The notes beneath the pieces were generated by a model. That model saw nothing but the letters and a program-made list of their open reading frames with translations, was not told the origin of the DNA and did no database searches. The position numbers and the translations under genes were made by a program. Source: Prosthecobacter debontii (GTDB lineage Bacteria > Verrucomicrobiota > Verrucomicrobiia > Verrucomicrobiales > Verrucomicrobiaceae). Taken from it: DNA of 46,367 nucleotides. Shown here in pieces: positions 35,591 through 44,805 of this stretch. The DNA lies in NCBI GenBank assembly GCA_945869675.1, contig CAMBPS010000017.1, positions 1-46,367 on the forward strand. The letters run 5' to 3'. The first letter of the stretch is position 1; the number at the start of each line of letters is the position of its first letter.

Positions 35591-37675
35591 ATGCCTGCAT
35601 GGAGTTTAATCAGCGTGTCACCTTCTCATTGTCGTTTTTCCTCATGCTTGGTCCTCCTGCTTTTGCTAGGGCCGCTGACTGCAGGGCAGGCAGAGATCAC
35701 GACACGCACCGATGCCGTAGGAAAGCTGCTGACGGAATGGGACAAAGCAGGCACGGCAGCTGGACTCTCAGCCATTTTTTATGAAAACCGAGACCATCAG
35801 CACTCACCTCTGAACCTCGCTCTTTATCCGGAGTTACGGCTTTTTCCGCTGAATGCACACTCAGGATCTGATATCGGTCCGTCCAGCATGCTTAGACCGC
35901 TGCCCATGATTGGAAATTGTTCCATGGCGGCCCCCGCCAACAAAGGAGGCAGTCTGCCAAGACTCTATCAAATGACTCCTGATGGTACCAATCTGCTGAT
36001 GATGCAGTATTTGGCCAATAACCTCATGATTTATCCTGAGCATCAAGATCACGATATTGGGGCTAATGGTGTGAATGGTTATGGCGATCTTTTTCCCATT
36101 AACAATGGCTGCGCGCTCATCTCTCAGGGATCATCCGGTAGCGATCAGCCCTTTCTTCAGGCCTTCTTCGCCACGCTTGCTGCTTTTCCGCCAGAGACTC
36201 AGAAGATTTTGATCCGTCAGCGCATTCTGATGCCGACACTTCAGGCCATCTTTCGCCGGTCCAACCAGATGGTGGTCAAAGATCTAGATTACTTTTCTGG
36301 AGTAGCTCATCCTGTCGTGTTTGACTCTACCAAGCTCGATGAACTGAAAATGATCCACCGAGCTCATGACATGACTCCGGACAAGATCCCGCCACTGGTG
36401 CAAATTAGTGCAGTTGAAGAAACCGCCCTCACGGCCGGTAGAGATTACTTTGAGCCCTCAGGCGCCCTCACGCATAAGCTCGCTGATACCCCAGTCTCCA
36501 TTGCACGCATCATGCGTGGTAGTGTGGATGAGTACGGCATGCTCGTTTATTTGGGGAAAATCTCCGACCTTCAAAAAAGGCCACTCAAACTGCTCTTTCA
36601 GGTGCTTCAGGGAGATCCTAAGTTGGTTCAGATTGAGCATTCCGGTGGTGGTCCATACGCACGCATTCGAGTCCGCTGGCATCCACCCATGATTACTGCT
36701 TCTGGAATCCGCAGTCACCGAGTTGATATCGGCATTTTTGCCTCCAATGGCGCTAATGTCAGTGCGCCGGCCATCATCAGCTTTTACATGCTGCCCAATG
36801 AACGCCGTTTTTATGATGCCGACGGTCACCTCACAGAGATCGCTTATCAAGCTTACAATCCCGACCTCGGACTTCCTGTCAGTCCAAAGGATCAGCGCTG
36901 GCTCCGGGCTATGTTGGACGTTGCCATCGCCGGAGATGGCTTGCGTAGTCGTATGATGGAAAAATTGCTTGCATTGGATGAGCGAAAAGCCATCCAAGCA
37001 GCCTGGATGCCTCTGAATGATCGGCAGCAGATCATTCGTGGACTCGAAGCCAAACCTGATCAAAAGGACCATGTAGCCAAACTTAAGGCTGATCTGGAAA
37101 ACGATCTTGCCAGTGCCCTTGATCTCAAGTTACCGGGTAATCGTGGTCTCACCGTCAGAAGTGCTATTTATCGATCGCTAGATACACTAAGCACTTTCAC
37201 CGATTTCTATACCACTTTTCAAAAAGAACTGCTGAGGCTCGCTGGCTCCTCACCAAAGAAAACGGCGGCGGACGACGTCCGCAAAGAAGTTCAGCGCCTC
37301 ATTGATCTGGGCATTCTTATTGAGCAAGCAGGAGGTTTTGTGAGCACGGTCACCGCAACTGAAAGATTGAGTGCTGCCGAGCGCTACCAGCTTCAAGGAT
37401 TGAATCTTACTCTGCTCAGTCAAGTCCTCTTTCCTGAGGCCCTCGAGCGCTCCACTGAGCCCGCCTGGGTTGATCCCCGTCTCACCGCCATTAAACCTTG
37501 GAGGGATATCTTTCGTCTTGATGCTAGCACCGGAACTCGGCTCGGCTGGATTCGCTATCAGGCCGGTCGTACGTTCAACTTTACTGCCGACGGCCATTTC
37601 TTGCCCGAAGCACCCAAGAAAGCCCATGCTGTGATGTATCAAACAAATCCTCTTGGGATTCTAGAATGGAAATGA
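35591..37675 (+). CDS. Large secreted protein of unknown function
   Basis: A 694-residue protein. The N-terminus has a signal-peptide-like hydrophobic run (CLVLLLLLGPLTAGQA). The rest has no membrane segment or catalytic motif that I recognise. It contains a Gly/Asn-rich HDIGANGVNGYGDLFPIN segment, a beta-rich middle part (RVDIGIFASNGANVSAPAII) and a helical C-terminal third. Similar uncharacterised proteins may exist in the PVC group, but I cannot name a family. It appears to be a single gene with its own terminator-like hairpin. Confidence 0.7.
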   Translation: MPAWSLISVSPSHCRFSSCLVLLLLLGPLTAGQAEITTRTDAVGKLLTEWDKAGTAAGLSAIFYENRDHQHSPLNLALYPELRLFPLNAHSGSDIGPSSMLRPLPMIGNCSMAAPANKGGSLPRLYQMTPDGTNLLMMQYLANNLMIYPEHQDHDIGANGVNGYGDLFPINNGCALISQGSSGSDQPFLQAFFATLAAFPPETQKILIRQRILMPTLQAIFRRSNQMVVKDLDYFSGVAHPVVFDSTKLDELKMIHRAHDMTPDKIPPLVQISAVEETALTAGRDYFEPSGALTHKLADTPVSIARIMRGSVDEYGMLVYLGKISDLQKRPLKLLFQVLQGDPKLVQIEHSGGGPYARIRVRWHPPMITASGIRSHRVDIGIFASNGANVSAPAIISFYMLPNERRFYDADGHLTEIAYQAYNPDLGLPVSPKDQRWLRAMLDVAIAGDGLRSRMMEKLLALDERKAIQAAWMPLNDRQQIIRGLEAKPDQKDHVAKLKADLENDLASALDLKLPGNRGLTVRSAIYRSLDTLSTFTDFYTTFQKELLRLAGSSPKKTAADDVRKEVQRLIDLGILIEQAGGFVSTVTATERLSAAERYQLQGLNLTLLSQVLFPEALERSTEPAWVDPRLTAIKPWRDIFRLDASTGTRLGWIRYQAGRTFNFTADGHFLPEAPKKAHAVMYQTNPLGILEWK

Positions 37676-37690
37676 GATGAGTGTGATCAT

Positions 37691-37717
37691 GGGCTCATCG
37701 AAGCCCTGCAATTTTTT
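37691..37717 (+). terminator. Probable terminator after the secreted unknown gene
   Basis: GGGCT (37691-37695) and AGCCC (37702-37706) form a 5-bp stem with a 6-base loop, followed five bases later by six T (37712-37717). It starts 16 bases after the stop at 37675. The short stem and the gap before the T-run make it moderate rather than strong. Confidence 0.5.
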
Positions 37718-37795
37718 CGACTTCAACCAATTGAGATGGATTGATGCTGGAGCCGACTTGAGATTTGAGTCAAGAGCGTCATGATGTAAGTCACG

Positions 37796-40165
37796 ATGCT
37801 CACTCCACTAGATCTGAAATTACTCCGCGATCTTGGTCGTATGAAGGGGCAGGTTGTGGCGGTGGGATTGGTGATGGCTTGTGGTCTGGCAATGATGATC
37901 ATGACGCGGAGTTTGATCCTGACTCTCGAAAGCACAAGGGATGCCTATTATCAGACCTATAGGATGGCGGATATTTTCGGGTCGCTAAAAAGAGCGCCGT
38001 GGTCGCTGAAAGAGCGCATGGCGGAGATACCTGGTGTGGCGGCGGTAGAGACTCGGGTGGTTCTGGATGCGGTACTGGATCTTCCTGGGGTAGAGGCTAC
38101 TTGCACAGGGCATCTGGTCTCTCTGCCTGAAGATGGGGAGATGCCTGTTATCAATCAGATCTTTCTGCGAACAGGCCGTTTACCACGCCCCGGAGCAAGG
38201 AGGGAGGCAATTGTCAGTGAAGCTTTTGCTTTAGCGCATGGGCTGCGTCCTGGGGATGAAGTGACGGCTATCATCAATGGTCGGCGGGATACGCTGGAGA
38301 TCACAGGCATTGGCCTTTCACCGGAGTTTGTGTTCGAAGCGCGACCCGGAGAGACACTGCCTGACAATAAGCGCTTCGGGGTCTTTTGGATGAACTATCG
38401 ATCCCTGGCCGTCGCCTATCATATGGACGGCGCTTTTAATGATCTATGCATTGATCTATCTCCAGGAGCTGAGTCGGGACCAGTGATCCAAGAGTTGGAT
38501 CGGCTCCTGAGTCGCTATGGCGCTGGTGGCGCCTTTACTCGCCGTGATCACGGCAGTGCTGCCCGGCTGGATGATGAACTGAGAGTGCTGAATGCTCTGT
38601 CCATGGTGTATCCGGTTGTGTTCCTCAGTGTGGCAGCCTTCATGGTGAATTCGGTTTTGGCACGTTTGGTTAGGCTGCAAAGAGAGCAGATCGCACAATT
38701 AAAAGCGTTGGGTTATTCATCCTGGCAGGTGGGGCGTCATTATCTAAGTTTTGCGATGGTGATCGTCTTGGTGGGCTCCACGCTGGGTGGCATCGGTGGG
38801 CGCTTTATGGGCGGTGGACTGATCTCCATGTATGAACTTTTTTTCCGCTTCCCCGAGCTAAGCTTCATCATGGACTGGAGTGCGGTTGGTATCGCCCTCG
38901 TGGTGAGTGCGGGTGCCTCGTTTCTGGGTGTGCTGAGTGTCGTTTGGATGGCGGTAAAGCTACCTCCAGCTGAAGCGATGCGGCCGGAGCCACCGACGGA
39001 TTTTAAACCCAGCCTCTTGGAGCGTATAGGATTGACGCGCTGGTTCACGCCGACTTTCCGCATGGCGCTGAGAAACATTGAGCGCAGGCCATGGCAGTCG
39101 GTTTTTACCATGTCGGGCTTGGCTTTGGCAACAGGCTTGATGGTCCTGCCAGGTTCGATGCAGGACAGCATCGATCACTTACTGACGTATCAGTGGAATG
39201 ATGTGCAGAGGCAGGAAGCGATTGCCTTTCTCATTGAGCCAGGCTCTGGCAGAGCACTGCATGATCTGGAGCATCTGCCAGGCGTGACCTATGCTGAGCC
39301 GATCCGCTCTGTGCAGGCAAGGATTCGTTTTGGTCATCATGTGCGGAAACTAGCGATCACGGGACTGCCGAAAAATAGCCGTCTTAATCGCCTGTTAGAT
39401 ATTCAAGGCCATAGGATTGATCTGCCAGAGGAGGGGCTCATCATGTCCGACAAACTGGCTGAGGTATTGGGAGCGAAGTTGGGTGAGGAAGTACAAGTGT
39501 CCGTGCTTGAAGGTCAGCGACCTCAACTTAATGTAGCGATTCGTGGATTAATGCAGGACTTTACCGGTGTGTCTGCCTACATGGATCTGGATGCGCTGCG
39601 GCGCCTGATGCGTGAGGGGCCGTCCATTAACGGGGCCTACCTCAGTATCGATGATGAGCGCTGGCCTGAGTTCATGCAGAAAGTGAAACAGACCCCGCGC
39701 ATTGCTGTGACCATTGTTAAAAAAGATCAGTTAGAGGCCTTCCGCAGCACTACGGGTGAGAGTATCGGCATCATTCGTCGTCTTTACCTGGTGCTTGCCG
39801 TGATTGTGGCCTTTGGAGTTGTTTATAACAGTGCCCGCATCGCTCTCAGTGAGCGCAGTCGTGATTTAGCGACCTTGCGTGTGGTCGGCTTTACGCAGCG
39901 GGAGGTGAGCGGTGTCTTGCTAGGTGAGCTGACGTTGCTGGTGCTTGCTGCATTGCCACTCGGTTTATTATTCGGCCGAGTGCTGGCCACTTTTATCATT
40001 AGCGCCATAAGTACAGAGACCGTGAGGCTGCCTCTCGTCATTAGTGGTCGAACATTCAGTGTAGCAGTCCTAGTTGTTCTACTTGCAGCTGGAGCCTGCT
40101 TCTGGGTTGTCAGTCGGATGCTCAGTAAGCTGGACATGGTCGGTGTTCTGAAGGCTCGGGAATGA
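37796..40165 (+). CDS. FtsX/MacB-type ABC transporter permease
   Basis: A 789-residue membrane protein with the two-half layout of large FtsX-family permeases. There is an N-terminal membrane helix (VVAVGLVMACGLAMMIM), an extracytoplasmic domain, three helices at about 275-390, then a second copy of the same arrangement (FRMALRNIERRPWQSVF onward) ending with three more helices. Such permeases work with an ATP-binding subunit in lipoprotein release, efflux or envelope signalling. No ATPase gene lies beside it, so it must use one encoded elsewhere or function alone. It ends 9 bases from the convergent murI. Confidence 0.85.
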   Translation: MLTPLDLKLLRDLGRMKGQVVAVGLVMACGLAMMIMTRSLILTLESTRDAYYQTYRMADIFGSLKRAPWSLKERMAEIPGVAAVETRVVLDAVLDLPGVEATCTGHLVSLPEDGEMPVINQIFLRTGRLPRPGARREAIVSEAFALAHGLRPGDEVTAIINGRRDTLEITGIGLSPEFVFEARPGETLPDNKRFGVFWMNYRSLAVAYHMDGAFNDLCIDLSPGAESGPVIQELDRLLSRYGAGGAFTRRDHGSAARLDDELRVLNALSMVYPVVFLSVAAFMVNSVLARLVRLQREQIAQLKALGYSSWQVGRHYLSFAMVIVLVGSTLGGIGGRFMGGGLISMYELFFRFPELSFIMDWSAVGIALVVSAGASFLGVLSVVWMAVKLPPAEAMRPEPPTDFKPSLLERIGLTRWFTPTFRMALRNIERRPWQSVFTMSGLALATGLMVLPGSMQDSIDHLLTYQWNDVQRQEAIAFLIEPGSGRALHDLEHLPGVTYAEPIRSVQARIRFGHHVRKLAITGLPKNSRLNRLLDIQGHRIDLPEEGLIMSDKLAEVLGAKLGEEVQVSVLEGQRPQLNVAIRGLMQDFTGVSAYMDLDALRRLMREGPSINGAYLSIDDERWPEFMQKVKQTPRIAVTIVKKDQLEAFRSTTGESIGIIRRLYLVLAVIVAFGVVYNSARIALSERSRDLATLRVVGFTQREVSGVLLGELTLLVLAALPLGLLFGRVLATFIISAISTETVRLPLVISGRTFSVAVLVVLLAAGACFWVVSRMLSKLDMVGVLKARE

Positions 40166-40174
40166 AGGCTGACC

Positions 40175-40987
40175 TTATAGAGTCGCCTTTTTGACCTTGC
40201 CGAAATCGGTGCCGAGGAAGCGTTTGGTCATCGCTTCGGCCTGCTCGGATAGGTCAGTGAGAAAGATATCCAGTGTAGGCTTGCTGCGGGCGGTGCGGAG
40301 CAGGCGCTGGGCTTCTAATACTCGTTTGGTGTGGGCCGCACAGGTGCTAGCGCTGTCCACGAGACGGACTTTTTTGCCGAGCATTTTTTGGAGAACTGGC
40401 ATGAGTAGGGGATAGTGGGTGCAGCCGAGCACAAGGGTGTCCATGCCTTTGGCCAGGAGTGGATTGAGGTATTCTTTAAGGACTAGCTTCAGCGCGCTGT
40501 GATCGGTCCAGCCTTCCTCAACGAAGGGAACAAGCAGTGGTGTGGCAGTGGCGTGAATTTGCAGGCTGGGCTTTCGCATGGCTAAGGCATACTGGTAGGC
40601 GCTGCTGCGTATGGTGCCTGCGGTGCCGATGATACCGACGCGCTCACACTGTGGATCAGCCAGAGTGGCCTCGACTCCAGCCTCTAAAACACCAATGATG
40701 GGAACCCGAAAGGTGGCCTGTAGAAGGGGCAGGGCATGGGCTGTGGCGGTATTGCAGGCAACGATGACGGCTTTAACGCCGTGGCCGACGAGGAACTGTG
40801 TGTCTTCGACGGAAAAGCGTCGGATTGTATCGGGTGACTTAGAGCCATAGGGCACGCGGGCGGTGTCACCGAGATAAATGATGGACTCATTCGGCAGTAA
40901 TTCACGCAGTGCACGGACGACGGTAAGACCTCCGACGCCGGAGTCGAATACACCGAGGGCTGCCTGCTGGGATTCTAGGGAACGCAT
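40175..40987 (-). CDS. murI: Glutamate racemase
   Basis: A 270-residue, typical-length glutamate racemase that makes D-glutamate for peptidoglycan. The substrate motif GVFDSGVGGLTV, GDTARVPYG, the first catalytic Cys in VACNTATA (Cys78) and the second in LGCTHYPLL (Cys189) are all present. ATG 40987 is chosen because it begins directly before the conserved domain; an upstream start at 41062 would add an unneeded 25 residues. It is divergent from the cyclase gene at 41160. Confidence 0.95.
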   Translation of the reverse strand: MRSLESQQAALGVFDSGVGGLTVVRALRELLPNESIIYLGDTARVPYGSKSPDTIRRFSVEDTQFLVGHGVKAVIVACNTATAHALPLLQATFRVPIIGVLEAGVEATLADPQCERVGIIGTAGTIRSSAYQYALAMRKPSLQIHATATPLLVPFVEEGWTDHSALKLVLKEYLNPLLAKGMDTLVLGCTHYPLLMPVLQKMLGKKVRLVDSASTCAAHTKRVLEAQRLLRTARSKPTLDIFLTDLSEQAEAMTKRFLGTDFGKVKKATL

Positions 40988-41159
40988 TCGGTGATAGGAA
41001 ACGCGGGCTGGCGTTTGAGCAAGTGGCCAGTGAGAAGAAAAAGAATCGCCAAAAACTAGCAACGATCTGTAGTGCGCTTTGTTTGAGAGGATTGCCTTCT
41101 GTACAAACTATTTCTTGAGTGTGGGGTTGTAGATTGATCATCCGTCGATTCTTTCCTGC

Positions 41160-43034
41160 ATGAAGTTTTTTTCCACCTTTCGGGCAAAGCTCATCCTTTC
41201 CATTTTTCCCATCGTTGCAGGAGTGGTGGTGGTGGCTCTGATTCTTGCTGAATGGAAGTTCAGCGCGACCTATAGGAGGTTGTTTGAGGAGCAGTTTGAA
41301 AATCAGATCGCGGGTCTGACTCAGGCTAAAAGTAGAAGGCAAGAAGCGCTCTCATTTGTGCTGGAGAAGATGGCTAAGGATCCTGAAATCATCTCTAGCA
41401 TGAAGGCTGCAGACTATCTCAAGACCGTTTTTATCTTGCGACCTTCGCTGGAGAGTCTGGCGCAGGAGCGTTTGCAAAATGAGTTTGGACAGTCCTCAAA
41501 AAAGGCTGGGTTGCGCCCCTTGAATGCGACCTCTGAGTTAAAGAAGGATGAACCTAAAGATTTAGGTCGTTCACTCGTGAATGGAGGAGGTCTAACAACA
41601 CCATTCATCGCGCTAATTGATGCTAAGGGTAATTTTGTCTTGAATCAGCGTTCACGCAGTGGGCCAGATGATCATCTCGGTCGCAAGTCAGCGAAGATGC
41701 CGTGGCTGAGCAATCGTCAGTTTGCGGAAATCCTAACCGAACAGCAGATTGGTTACCTTATCATGGATGCGGGTGAGCGGCGAACCGATCAAGTCCGGGA
41801 AGTTTTTATCACGCCGCTTCGTGATCCTGAGACGAAATCTTTTCTTGGAGCTTTTGCCTTTGGTTTACCTTTGCCAGCTCTGGCCGATCGCGCTCTCTTT
41901 GAACAGACGAAGCGTAGCGAGTTTGGCGAGATCATGGGCGGTATTTTGGTGGAGGGGAAGCTGGTCTCCACCACCGTGCCCGATGATCAAAAAAGCATTG
42001 TTGCCAAAGCCGTGACGCATTCTTTGGAGAAGTCAGATAAGGATAAAAAAGAGATCGTGGTTCCCATCCGAGGTGTGAAGCACCAGTTGATCTATCGGGT
42101 GCTTAACCCAGATAGTCCTTTCCCTCAGGCTACCCAGGTGAATTTCTTTTCGCTGGCACCGTTAGAAGCTGAAATTAGGGATCTTCGACGCAGTGGCATC
42201 GCGCTTGGACTGGTGGCTTTGGGGATTGCTCTTCTGCTGATCACAATCACTTCGCGCAGCTTGTCTGGCCCTGTGAGTCAGTTGGTCACTGCCACGCATG
42301 AGATTGAGCGCGGGAACTACACGGTCCGTGTGCCTGTGTCGCAGGATGAAATGGGACGTGTCTCTCAGTCCTTCAATGAAATGGCCGCTGGCTTGGCACT
42401 TCAAGAGAAGTATCGTAGCGTGCTCAATGCGGTGGCTGACCGCAGTGTGGCAGAGCGGTTGCTCGAGAATCGTGAGGCACTAAGCGGTGAATTGCGAGAT
42501 GTGACCATGCTTTTCTGCGATATCCGAGGATTCACTGCTCTGACCGAGTATATGCAGCCGCATGATGTGATTGAGCTATTGAACGAACACATGACTGCGC
42601 TCACCGAGGTGGCTTATGCTCATGGGGGCATTGTCGATAAATTTGTGGGCGATCTGATCATGGTGCTTTTTGGAGCACCCGTGAGCACAGGAAACGATGC
42701 GCAGCATGCTGTCGAATGCGCTAAGGCGATGATGGTGCGGCGTCGTGAACTCAATCAGACATCGAAGCATCCACTCCAAATTGGCATCGGACTTGCCTCG
42801 GGAAACGTGGTGGCAGGTTGCATGGGTTCCGAGCAGCGCCTGAGCTACACGGTGCTCGGGCATCGCGTTAATTTGGCATCGCGACTTTGTGGAATCGCCC
42901 AAGCGGGTGAAGTCATCGCCGATGCGGAAACCGTAGCTAATTTGGCTAATCATATCATGACCGACCCCCTGCCTGCCATGCAGCTGAAGGGCTTTTCTGA
43001 CTCCATTCAGCCGCATCGAATCTTGATGGCTTAA
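41160..43034 (+). CDS. Class III adenylate/guanylate cyclase with periplasmic sensor and HAMP domain
   Basis: A 624-residue membrane-bound signalling protein. One N-terminal membrane helix (residues about 10-32) is followed by an extracytoplasmic sensor region with a Cache-like look (FIALIDAKGNFVLNQRS), a second helix at about 340-362, a HAMP domain (SRSLSGPVSQLVTATHEIERGNY) and a C-terminal cyclase domain. Catalytic features are the metal Asp in FCDIRGFT (Asp454), DKFVGD (Asp493, Lys494, Asp498) and the transition-state pair in VLGHRVNLASRL. It should convert ATP or GTP to a cyclic nucleotide on sensing an outside signal. Its end overlaps the convergent J-domain gene by four bases. Confidence 0.9.
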   Translation: MKFFSTFRAKLILSIFPIVAGVVVVALILAEWKFSATYRRLFEEQFENQIAGLTQAKSRRQEALSFVLEKMAKDPEIISSMKAADYLKTVFILRPSLESLAQERLQNEFGQSSKKAGLRPLNATSELKKDEPKDLGRSLVNGGGLTTPFIALIDAKGNFVLNQRSRSGPDDHLGRKSAKMPWLSNRQFAEILTEQQIGYLIMDAGERRTDQVREVFITPLRDPETKSFLGAFAFGLPLPALADRALFEQTKRSEFGEIMGGILVEGKLVSTTVPDDQKSIVAKAVTHSLEKSDKDKKEIVVPIRGVKHQLIYRVLNPDSPFPQATQVNFFSLAPLEAEIRDLRRSGIALGLVALGIALLLITITSRSLSGPVSQLVTATHEIERGNYTVRVPVSQDEMGRVSQSFNEMAAGLALQEKYRSVLNAVADRSVAERLLENREALSGELRDVTMLFCDIRGFTALTEYMQPHDVIELLNEHMTALTEVAYAHGGIVDKFVGDLIMVLFGAPVSTGNDAQHAVECAKAMMVRRRELNQTSKHPLQIGIGLASGNVVAGCMGSEQRLSYTVLGHRVNLASRLCGIAQAGEVIADAETVANLANHIMTDPLPAMQLKGFSDSIQPHRILMA

Positions 43035-43597
43035 AGCATCAGGCCGAGCAGTTTTTCACGGATTTGTGAACGCCATTTGGCAAGGTAGGAAAATTTGGCC
43101 TGGAGTGCTTGGAGGTCGGGCCAAACACTTGGGTCGGCTTGTATGATACGCTGGTCACAGGCAGGCAGAGCGGATTCAAGCTGTTGCCAGAGAATTTCGA
43201 TCTCTTCATTCAGGGCTTCCAGGGATTCGCGCAGACGCATTTCTTCACTGGACATTAAGGCTTTGGCCAGGGCGCTGGAGGCAATTTGTTTGCGGGCTAA
43301 AAACTGAGCACTCAACAGCAACAAGGGTCCAAGTTTTTCAAAAAGACTCATGAGAGTTGGCTCAAGAGGCACGGCGCGCCAAGCGGTCTGGGAATGCTGC
43401 TCCACCAGGTGTTTCAATCGAGTGACTGGTGATTTTAAGGCCTCTTGGGCAGCATTCAGATCACAGCTCAGGATTGCATCTCCACCAGTATGATCAGGAT
43501 GTGCTAGGCGAGAGGCGCTGAGGTATGCTTGCTGCAGTTGTTCTTCATTCAATGCTGCGCGAGGGGGCAGTGAAAGTAGAGCAAAGAAGTCCGCCAT
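43031..43597 (-). CDS. HscB-like J-domain co-chaperone
   Basis: A 188-residue protein. The N-terminal 70 residues look like a J-domain with the essential HPD (SRLAHPDHTGG), and the C-terminal part is helical with an HscB-type layout. HscB delivers Fe-S scaffold protein to an Hsp70. The neighbour 5 bases upstream is an A-type Fe-S carrier, which supports an Fe-S role. HscB is suggested by length, J-domain position and context, not proven; a generic DnaJ-domain protein is the alternative. Confidence 0.72.
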   Translation of the reverse strand: MADFFALLSLPPRAALNEEQLQQAYLSASRLAHPDHTGGDAILSCDLNAAQEALKSPVTRLKHLVEQHSQTAWRAVPLEPTLMSLFEKLGPLLLLSAQFLARKQIASSALAKALMSSEEMRLRESLEALNEEIEILWQQLESALPACDQRIIQADPSVWPDLQALQAKFSYLAKWRSQIREKLLGLML

Positions 43598-43602
43598 GAT
43601 TT

Positions 43603-43971
43603 TTAGGCCGCAAAGCTTTCACCGCAGGAGCAGGTGACGACGGCGTTGGGATTTTTGACTTTGAATCCGCCTTGCTGAAGGTCGTCACTGTAGTCTAGCT
43701 CTGAGCCGCTGACAAACAGGGCGCTTTTGGGGTCGATGACGACGCGCACTTCGCTGGAGGTGACCAGGATATCTCGGTTAGCTGGGCCATCCACGAGATC
43801 CATTTTGTATTGCAGGCCTGAGCAGCCGCCACCAACGACGGCGACACGCAGCGCGCCGTTTTCAGCGCGCCCTTGCTTGGTCAGCAGGCTGGTAAGCTTG
43901 TGGGCTGCATTGGGCAGAATTTTGATCAGCTTTTCATTGCCGATTTTAAAGTTGGGGGTAGTCGTTGTCAT
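43603..43971 (-). CDS. A-type iron-sulfur carrier protein (IscA/ErpA/HesB family)
   Basis: A 122-residue protein with the three conserved Cys of A-type carriers: Cys50 in GGGCSGLQY and Cys114/Cys116 in the C-terminal CSCGESF. These bind iron or an Fe-S cluster for delivery to target proteins. Its ATG overlaps the stop of the Hsp33 gene by four bases, and the J-domain gene starts 5 bases after its end, forming a tight three-gene operon. Whether it is IscA, ErpA or SufA cannot be told from sequence alone. Confidence 0.93.
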   Translation of the reverse strand: MTTTTPNFKIGNEKLIKILPNAAHKLTSLLTKQGRAENGALRVAVVGGGCSGLQYKMDLVDGPANRDILVTSSEVRVVIDPKSALFVSGSELDYSDDLQQGGFKVKNPNAVVTCSCGESFAA

Positions 43972-44756
43972 GCTGGTTGGCTTGCCTTCCAGGCATCAAA
44001 GGTTTCACGAGTCGGGTCAAACTTGGCACCACAGCGGGGGCAGGTGATCTTGGCCACGCCGTCAGCAAAAACGTAATCCATGTCTTCTTCGGATAAACGC
44101 ATCAGCATGGGAAAGAGGCGATCAACGGTGCAGCCGCAGTCGAAGACGTAGTGCCGTGTCTCCAAAAGTGAAAGCTGTTCGTCGCGATCTAGAGAGAGGA
44201 TGTTGTCATCCGTGAGGGAATTGAGCCAGTCTTCATCGGCGTCAGGTTCGGCTGAGATTTGAACAAAGTCTTCATCGGCAAGACGAAAGATGCGTGTTAG
44301 GCGCTGTTCGCTTTGAGAGTAAAACTGCTCGATCGCAGCCAGCATGTCGTTGCCATGGAATTCGATCATGCTCTGCTGCGGGTGGAGCCCAAAACGGGTC
44401 GTTTGGGTGATGAAGAGGCATCTGCCTGTATTTTTCACATCTTCGGTGAAGATACGGCCGACCACTCGTCCGGTCTTGGTGCCGCCAGAGACGAATAAAT
44501 TCATCAGCGGGTCATTCAAATTAATGGTCCATGCACAAATTTCATCATGGGGGCGAGAGGCTAAGTGAAGAGCCATGCCGGCGACAGCTTCTTTTAGCAT
44601 CATATCCAAGCGATCCGCATGCTTGATCTCATGCTGCATGAGATGCAGGTAGTAATCCATGTAGAGATCACTGAACTTGCCGCGCACGAGCAGGCAGTTT
44701 CTCTGACGCACAAAGTAACAGCGAATTTCAGCAGGGGCTAGATCGGCGGATGACAT
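43968..44756 (-). CDS. hslO: Hsp33 redox-regulated chaperone
   Basis: A 262-residue protein of the Hsp33 family. The C-terminal redox switch is complete: CGC (Cys207, Cys209) and CPRC (Cys239, Cys242), which bind zinc when reduced and form disulfides on oxidation, turning the chaperone on. The N-terminal domain contains the typical SGGTKTGRVVGRIF and HLMQHEIKHADRL stretches. ATG 44756 is preferred to a TTG three codons earlier. It is the first gene of an operon with an Fe-S carrier and a J-domain co-chaperone, which points to a shared response to oxidative damage. Confidence 0.88.
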   Translation of the reverse strand: MSSADLAPAEIRCYFVRQRNCLLVRGKFSDLYMDYYLHLMQHEIKHADRLDMMLKEAVAGMALHLASRPHDEICAWTINLNDPLMNLFVSGGTKTGRVVGRIFTEDVKNTGRCLFITQTTRFGLHPQQSMIEFHGNDMLAAIEQFYSQSEQRLTRIFRLADEDFVQISAEPDADEDWLNSLTDDNILSLDRDEQLSLLETRHYVFDCGCTVDRLFPMLMRLSEEDMDYVFADGVAKITCPRCGAKFDPTRETFDAWKASQPA

Positions 44757-44773
44757 GGGGTGCAATGCTTGGA

Positions 44774-44792
44774 ACAGGCTTTTCTAGCCTGT
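44774..44792 (-). other. Hairpin in the hslO leader
   Basis: ACAGGCT (44774-44780) and AGCCTGT (44786-44792) form a 7-bp stem with a 5-base loop, 18 bases before the hslO start on the minus strand. It lies between the terminator of the DUF1080 gene and hslO. It could be a leader hairpin or part of a bipartite terminator. Confidence 0.45.
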
Positions 44793-44805
44793 GATCATGA
44801 AACTA

